DNA from: Curvibacter cyanobacteriorum
Lineage (GTDB): Bacteria; Pseudomonadota; Gammaproteobacteria; Burkholderiales; Burkholderiaceae_C
Length of the DNA: 64,000 nucleotides
Direction: 5' to 3'
Assembly: GCF_028649475.1 (NCBI RefSeq)
Contig: NZ_JAQSIP010000004.1
Location: forward strand, 310,001-374,000
Shown: positions 61,362 through 64,000 of the stretch, piece after piece
How the letters are laid out: each line of letters opens with the position of its first letter
Position numbering within the stretch: position 1 is the first letter of the stretch
Position numbers and translations under genes: made by a program
The notes under the pieces: generated by a model
Database searches by the model: none
Told to the model about the DNA's origin: nothing
What the model saw: the letters and a program-made list of their open reading frames with translations, nothing else

Positions 61362-62618
61362 TCAGGGGGCCAGCACGGCCGGGCGCTGCGGTGCGGCCCG
61401 GCCTGGGCTGGGGGCGAGGTGGGGGTCCAGACCCTGGTAGATGCCCTCGATGGCGTCGATCACCTGACCCCAGCTGGCGCGCAGTGCGGTGTCGCGCGCG
61501 GCCTGGCGCATCGCGTGCAAGGCGGCGGGGTCGTGGGTCAGGCGCACGGCCCCGGCCACCAGCAGGGGCAAGTCGCCCAGCGGGGCGAGCCCACCGTTGT
61601 AGCCGTCTTGCACCCATTGGGCGGCGGCCGCGTAGTTGTAGGCCAGCACCGGCAGGCCACTGGCCAGCGCTTCGAGCGTGACGTTGCCAAAGGTCTCGGT
61701 CTGGCTGGGGAAGATGAACAGGTCACCGCTCGCGTAGTGCTGGGCCAGTGCCTCGCCATGCTGCATGCCGGCCAGGATGGCCTCGGGGCAGCGGGCCTGG
61801 AGGTCCTTGCGTGAGGGCCCGTCGCCCACCATCACCAGGCGAGCCCGCGGCTGGCGCTGGCGCAGGGCCTCAAAAGCCGTGAGCAGGGCCCCCAGGTTCT
61901 TCTCGGGCGCGAGCCGGCCCACGTGCAGCACCGCCAGGTCGTTCGGCCCCAGGCCCCAGGACTGGCGCAGGGCCTCGCTGCGTTTGGCGGGATCGAACAG
62001 CTGGGTGTCGACCCCGCGTGACACCAGCACCACGTTGCGAAAACCGCAGGCACTGAGCTGATCGCGCAGGCCGGGGTCGGGGGTCATGGTGCACTGGGTC
62101 AGGTTATGGAATTTGCGCAGGTAGGCCATGATGGGCTTGTGCAGCCAGCCCATGCCGTAGTGCTTGCTGTAGGCGTGGAAATTGGTGCGGAAGTCCGAGC
62201 ACACCGGCAGCTTGAGCTGCACCGCGGCTTGCAGGGCCGACCAGCCCATCGGCCCCTCGGTGGCGATGTGCACCACGTCGGGCCGGCGCCGCGCCCAGAG
62301 GCTGAGCAGGTTCTTCTTGGAGGTCAGGCCCATGCGCAGGTGCGGGTAGCGCGGGATCGGCAGGCCGCGCATCAGCACCTCATGGAAGCGCAGGTCGTCG
62401 CTGGCCTGTTCACCACGCGGCTCGGCCGCGGTTTGCTGGGGCCGGATCAGCTGCACCTCGTGCTGGCGTTCACGCAGCCCCTCCACCACGCAGGCGATGG
62501 TGCGGGCCACGCCGTTGACTTCGGGTGGGTAGGTTTCGGTGACCACCGCCACCCGCAGCGAGCGGCGCTGCACCGGGAAGTCATCGACCACGATGGGGGG
62601 AGCTTGAAGGCCTGTCAT
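61362..62618 (-). CDS. Glycosyltransferase family 4 protein
   Basis: A 418-residue GT-B fold enzyme. The acceptor-side start VAVVTETYPPEVNGVARTI and the donor-side AVLHVGRLAPEKNLGALL, MVGDGPSRKDL and FPSQTETFGNVTLEALASGLP are those of the GT4 group that includes GDP-mannose-dependent alpha-mannosyltransferases. Nucleotide sugar and acceptor cannot be set from sequence. Starts at 62618 and 62627 are both possible; no clear ribosome site is seen for either. Confidence 0.88.
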   Translation of the reverse strand: MTGLQAPPIVVDDFPVQRRSLRVAVVTETYPPEVNGVARTIACVVEGLRERQHEVQLIRPQQTAAEPRGEQASDDLRFHEVLMRGLPIPRYPHLRMGLTSKKNLLSLWARRRPDVVHIATEGPMGWSALQAAVQLKLPVCSDFRTNFHAYSKHYGMGWLHKPIMAYLRKFHNLTQCTMTPDPGLRDQLSACGFRNVVLVSRGVDTQLFDPAKRSEALRQSWGLGPNDLAVLHVGRLAPEKNLGALLTAFEALRQRQPRARLVMVGDGPSRKDLQARCPEAILAGMQHGEALAQHYASGDLFIFPSQTETFGNVTLEALASGLPVLAYNYAAAAQWVQDGYNGGLAPLGDLPLLVAGAVRLTHDPAALHAMRQAARDTALRASWGQVIDAIEGIYQGLDPHLAPSPGRAAPQRPAVLAP

Positions 62619-62774
62619 GCCGACCATGGTGGTCGCCGATTGCAACGGTGGCGTGACAGTGAGCGTCACTGGTTTTTCACATTGGCGGGTCACCATTTGG
62701 TCACGCACCCGCCGAGTCGGGGCGTTCCCCCTGTGTGCCGGCTTGCCCGGCTTGTCCTGTTGCAAGGAGTGAAG

Positions 62775-63383
62775 GTGAACGATTTCCTGAGTGCCCTGAG
62801 AACCCAGCGGTGGGACGACCACCGCTACTACCACCACAGCCGCATCAACCAGACCCTGCACCTCATCAGTGCGCTGAGTTTTCTGGTGGCGTATGGCCTG
62901 TTGTTCATCGATCCGCCCAGCGCCGCCTTGCTGGCCTGGGGCGTGTCGATGGTGGCGCGCCAATCAGGCCATTTCTTCTTCGAGCCCCGGGGCTACGACG
63001 AAGTCAACCAGGCCACGCACGAACACAAGGAAGCCATCAAGGTGGGCTACAACCTGCGCCGCAAGGTGGTGCTGATGGCGCTGTGGGTGGCCGCCCCGGT
63101 GCTGCTGTGGTTCAGCCCGGACCTGTTCGGTTGGGTGACCCCCGCGGACTCGATGTCCGCGTTCTGGCACCAGGTGGGCTGGGCCTGGCTGGTGGTGGGC
63201 GTCGGGGGCTTGCTGTTCCGCACCGTGCACCTGTTCTTCCTGCAAGGGGTGCAGACGGGCCTGGTCTGGATGTGCAAGATCCTGACCGACCCCTTCCATG
63301 ATGTGTGGCTCTACCACAAGGCCCCGCTGCACCTGTTGCGCGGCGAGTGGGTGGACCCGATGGTCCACGCCCGCAAGCCCTGA
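62775..63383 (+). CDS. DUF962/Mpo1-like membrane protein
   Basis: A 202-residue protein with two to four membrane helices. RYYHHSRINQTLHLISALSF, RQSGHFFFEP and THEHKEAIKVGYNLRRK place His residues near the membrane, as in the DUF962 family whose yeast member Mpo1 oxidises 2-hydroxy fatty acids using iron. The match is by pattern only and the protein is longer than the usual family member. It starts with GTG five bases after AAGGAG and stands divergent from the glycosyltransferase gene. Confidence 0.55.
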   Translation: MNDFLSALRTQRWDDHRYYHHSRINQTLHLISALSFLVAYGLLFIDPPSAALLAWGVSMVARQSGHFFFEPRGYDEVNQATHEHKEAIKVGYNLRRKVVLMALWVAAPVLLWFSPDLFGWVTPADSMSAFWHQVGWAWLVVGVGGLLFRTVHLFFLQGVQTGLVWMCKILTDPFHDVWLYHKAPLHLLRGEWVDPMVHARKP

Positions 63384-63389
63384 CGGGGA

Positions 63390-64000
63390 TCAGCCCCGGT
63401 GGGCCAGCATCTCGCGCAGGATGCTGCGTTTGATCGAGCGGTTGCTCAATCGCTCGTCCTGCCACCACCAGCCGTCGGCGGCCATGGCCTGGGCCGCGGC
63501 GACAAAGCGCTGGCACACCTCCTCGAAATCCGCTTCGGTGTAGTTCAGGCTGAAGATCAGGCGCCCGGTCCCGACCCAGCTCAGGGCCAGGCCTTGTTCG
63601 CGCAGGTAGAACTGCAGCATCCAGTTGTAGCGCGACGGTTGGGTGTAGTTGACGGTCCAGATGCTGGACAGGTTGGCCACCCGCACCGGCAGCCCGGCGC
63701 TGGCCAGTTGCTGGTTGAGCCGGGCCGCCCGCAGGTTCTGGCGCTGGTCCAGGTCCAGGTACATGAGCTGGGCCTCGGGGGTTTCGAGGTAGTCGAGGAA
63801 GGCCTGCATGGCGCCCATCACATAGGGGTGGGAGTTGAAGGTGCCGCGCGCAAAGCACAGGTCAGCGGGGCGGTCTTCGCGGTAACGCTTCATCAACTCG
63901 CGGCGGCCGCACACCACACCCACCGGCAAGCCGCCCCCCAGGGTCTTGCCGTAGGTCACCAGGTCGGCCTTGACGCCAAAGTACGACTGCGCGCCCTCGG
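63390..64000 (-). CDS. Class III aminotransferase, glutamate-1-semialdehyde aminomutase type, C-terminal part
   Basis: The last 203 codons of a PLP enzyme; the 5' part lies outside the window. The cofactor Lys is in TYGKTLGGGLPVGVVCG, and the ARGTFNSHPYVMGAM segment matches the glutamate-1-semialdehyde aminomutase subgroup. The later SSIWTVNYTQPSRYNWMLQ and GWWWQDERL stretches differ from true HemL, so another member of the subgroup is more likely; such genes often sit in lipid or secondary-metabolite clusters. It converges on the DUF962-like gene with a 6-base gap. Confidence 0.8.
   Translation of the reverse strand, partial: EGAQSYFGVKADLVTYGKTLGGGLPVGVVCGRRELMKRYREDRPADLCFARGTFNSHPYVMGAMQAFLDYLETPEAQLMYLDLDQRQNLRAARLNQQLASAGLPVRVANLSSIWTVNYTQPSRYNWMLQFYLREQGLALSWVGTGRLIFSLNYTEADFEEVCQRFVAAAQAMAADGWWWQDERLSNRSIKRSILREMLAHRG

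Overview
The window looks like a chromosome or megaplasmid segment of a hydrogen-oxidising betaproteobacterium of the Comamonadaceae/Burkholderiales. Hydrogenophaga or a close relative is my inference from gene order and very GC-rich coding DNA; no rRNA or tRNA confirms it. Most of it encodes facultative chemolithoautotrophy, in the gene order I know from the Ralstonia eutropha (Cupriavidus necator) megaplasmid.

Region 1 (2-17419, + strand) is a membrane-bound [NiFe]-hydrogenase locus: the end of hoxG, an inserted hupE, hoxZ, hoxMLOQRTV, hypABFCDE, then the H2-sensing genes hoxA, hoxB, hoxC and hoxJ. Many genes overlap by 4-10 bases. HypF is reduced to its carbamoyltransferase-like half, HypB carries an internal His-rich loop encoded by a hexanucleotide repeat, and hypX is absent between hypE and hoxA.

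Region 2 (17398-30330, - strand) is a complete Calvin-Benson operon, cbbLSXYEFPTZGKA, with red-type (form IC) RuBisCO and its CbbX activase. The divergent cbbR lies at 30436-31383. hoxJ and cbbA meet tail to tail and overlap by 22 bases, so H2 oxidation, H2 sensing and CO2 fixation are physically joined.

Region 3 (about 31.8-48.6 kb) is an accessory catabolic island with AT-rich control regions. It holds a porin, gentisate 1,2-dioxygenase, an FAH-family hydrolase, a nitrilase, maleate isomerase and a Bug-type binding protein. It also holds a Rieske oxygenase (alpha, beta, V4R protein, separate reductase), a GntR regulator, an SDR, and a five-gene operon of CoA ligase, active-site-less thiolase, DUF35 protein, dienelactone hydrolase-SnoaL fusion and flavin reductase-like protein. 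The ligase/Rieske/thiolase-like/DUF35 set resembles the ibuprofen (ipf) side-chain-removal module. A recurring element, ATACAGTATACTTTT, with a -10-like TATACT inside it, lies before nearly every transcription unit and probably defines one GntR regulon. IS3-type transposase debris (about 49.26-49.44 kb) marks the right edge.

Region 4 (49545-64000) is ordinary backbone: a chemoreceptor, a PAP2-phosphatase lipoprotein with a beta-strand repeat tail, a DUF4394 lipoprotein, a PAS/GAF/GGDEF/EAL protein, a LacI regulator with glucarate dehydratase and a matching operator, an LplT-like transporter, a GT4 glycosyltransferase, a DUF962-like membrane protein, and the end of a class III aminotransferase. 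No CRISPR, tRNA or rRNA gene was seen.
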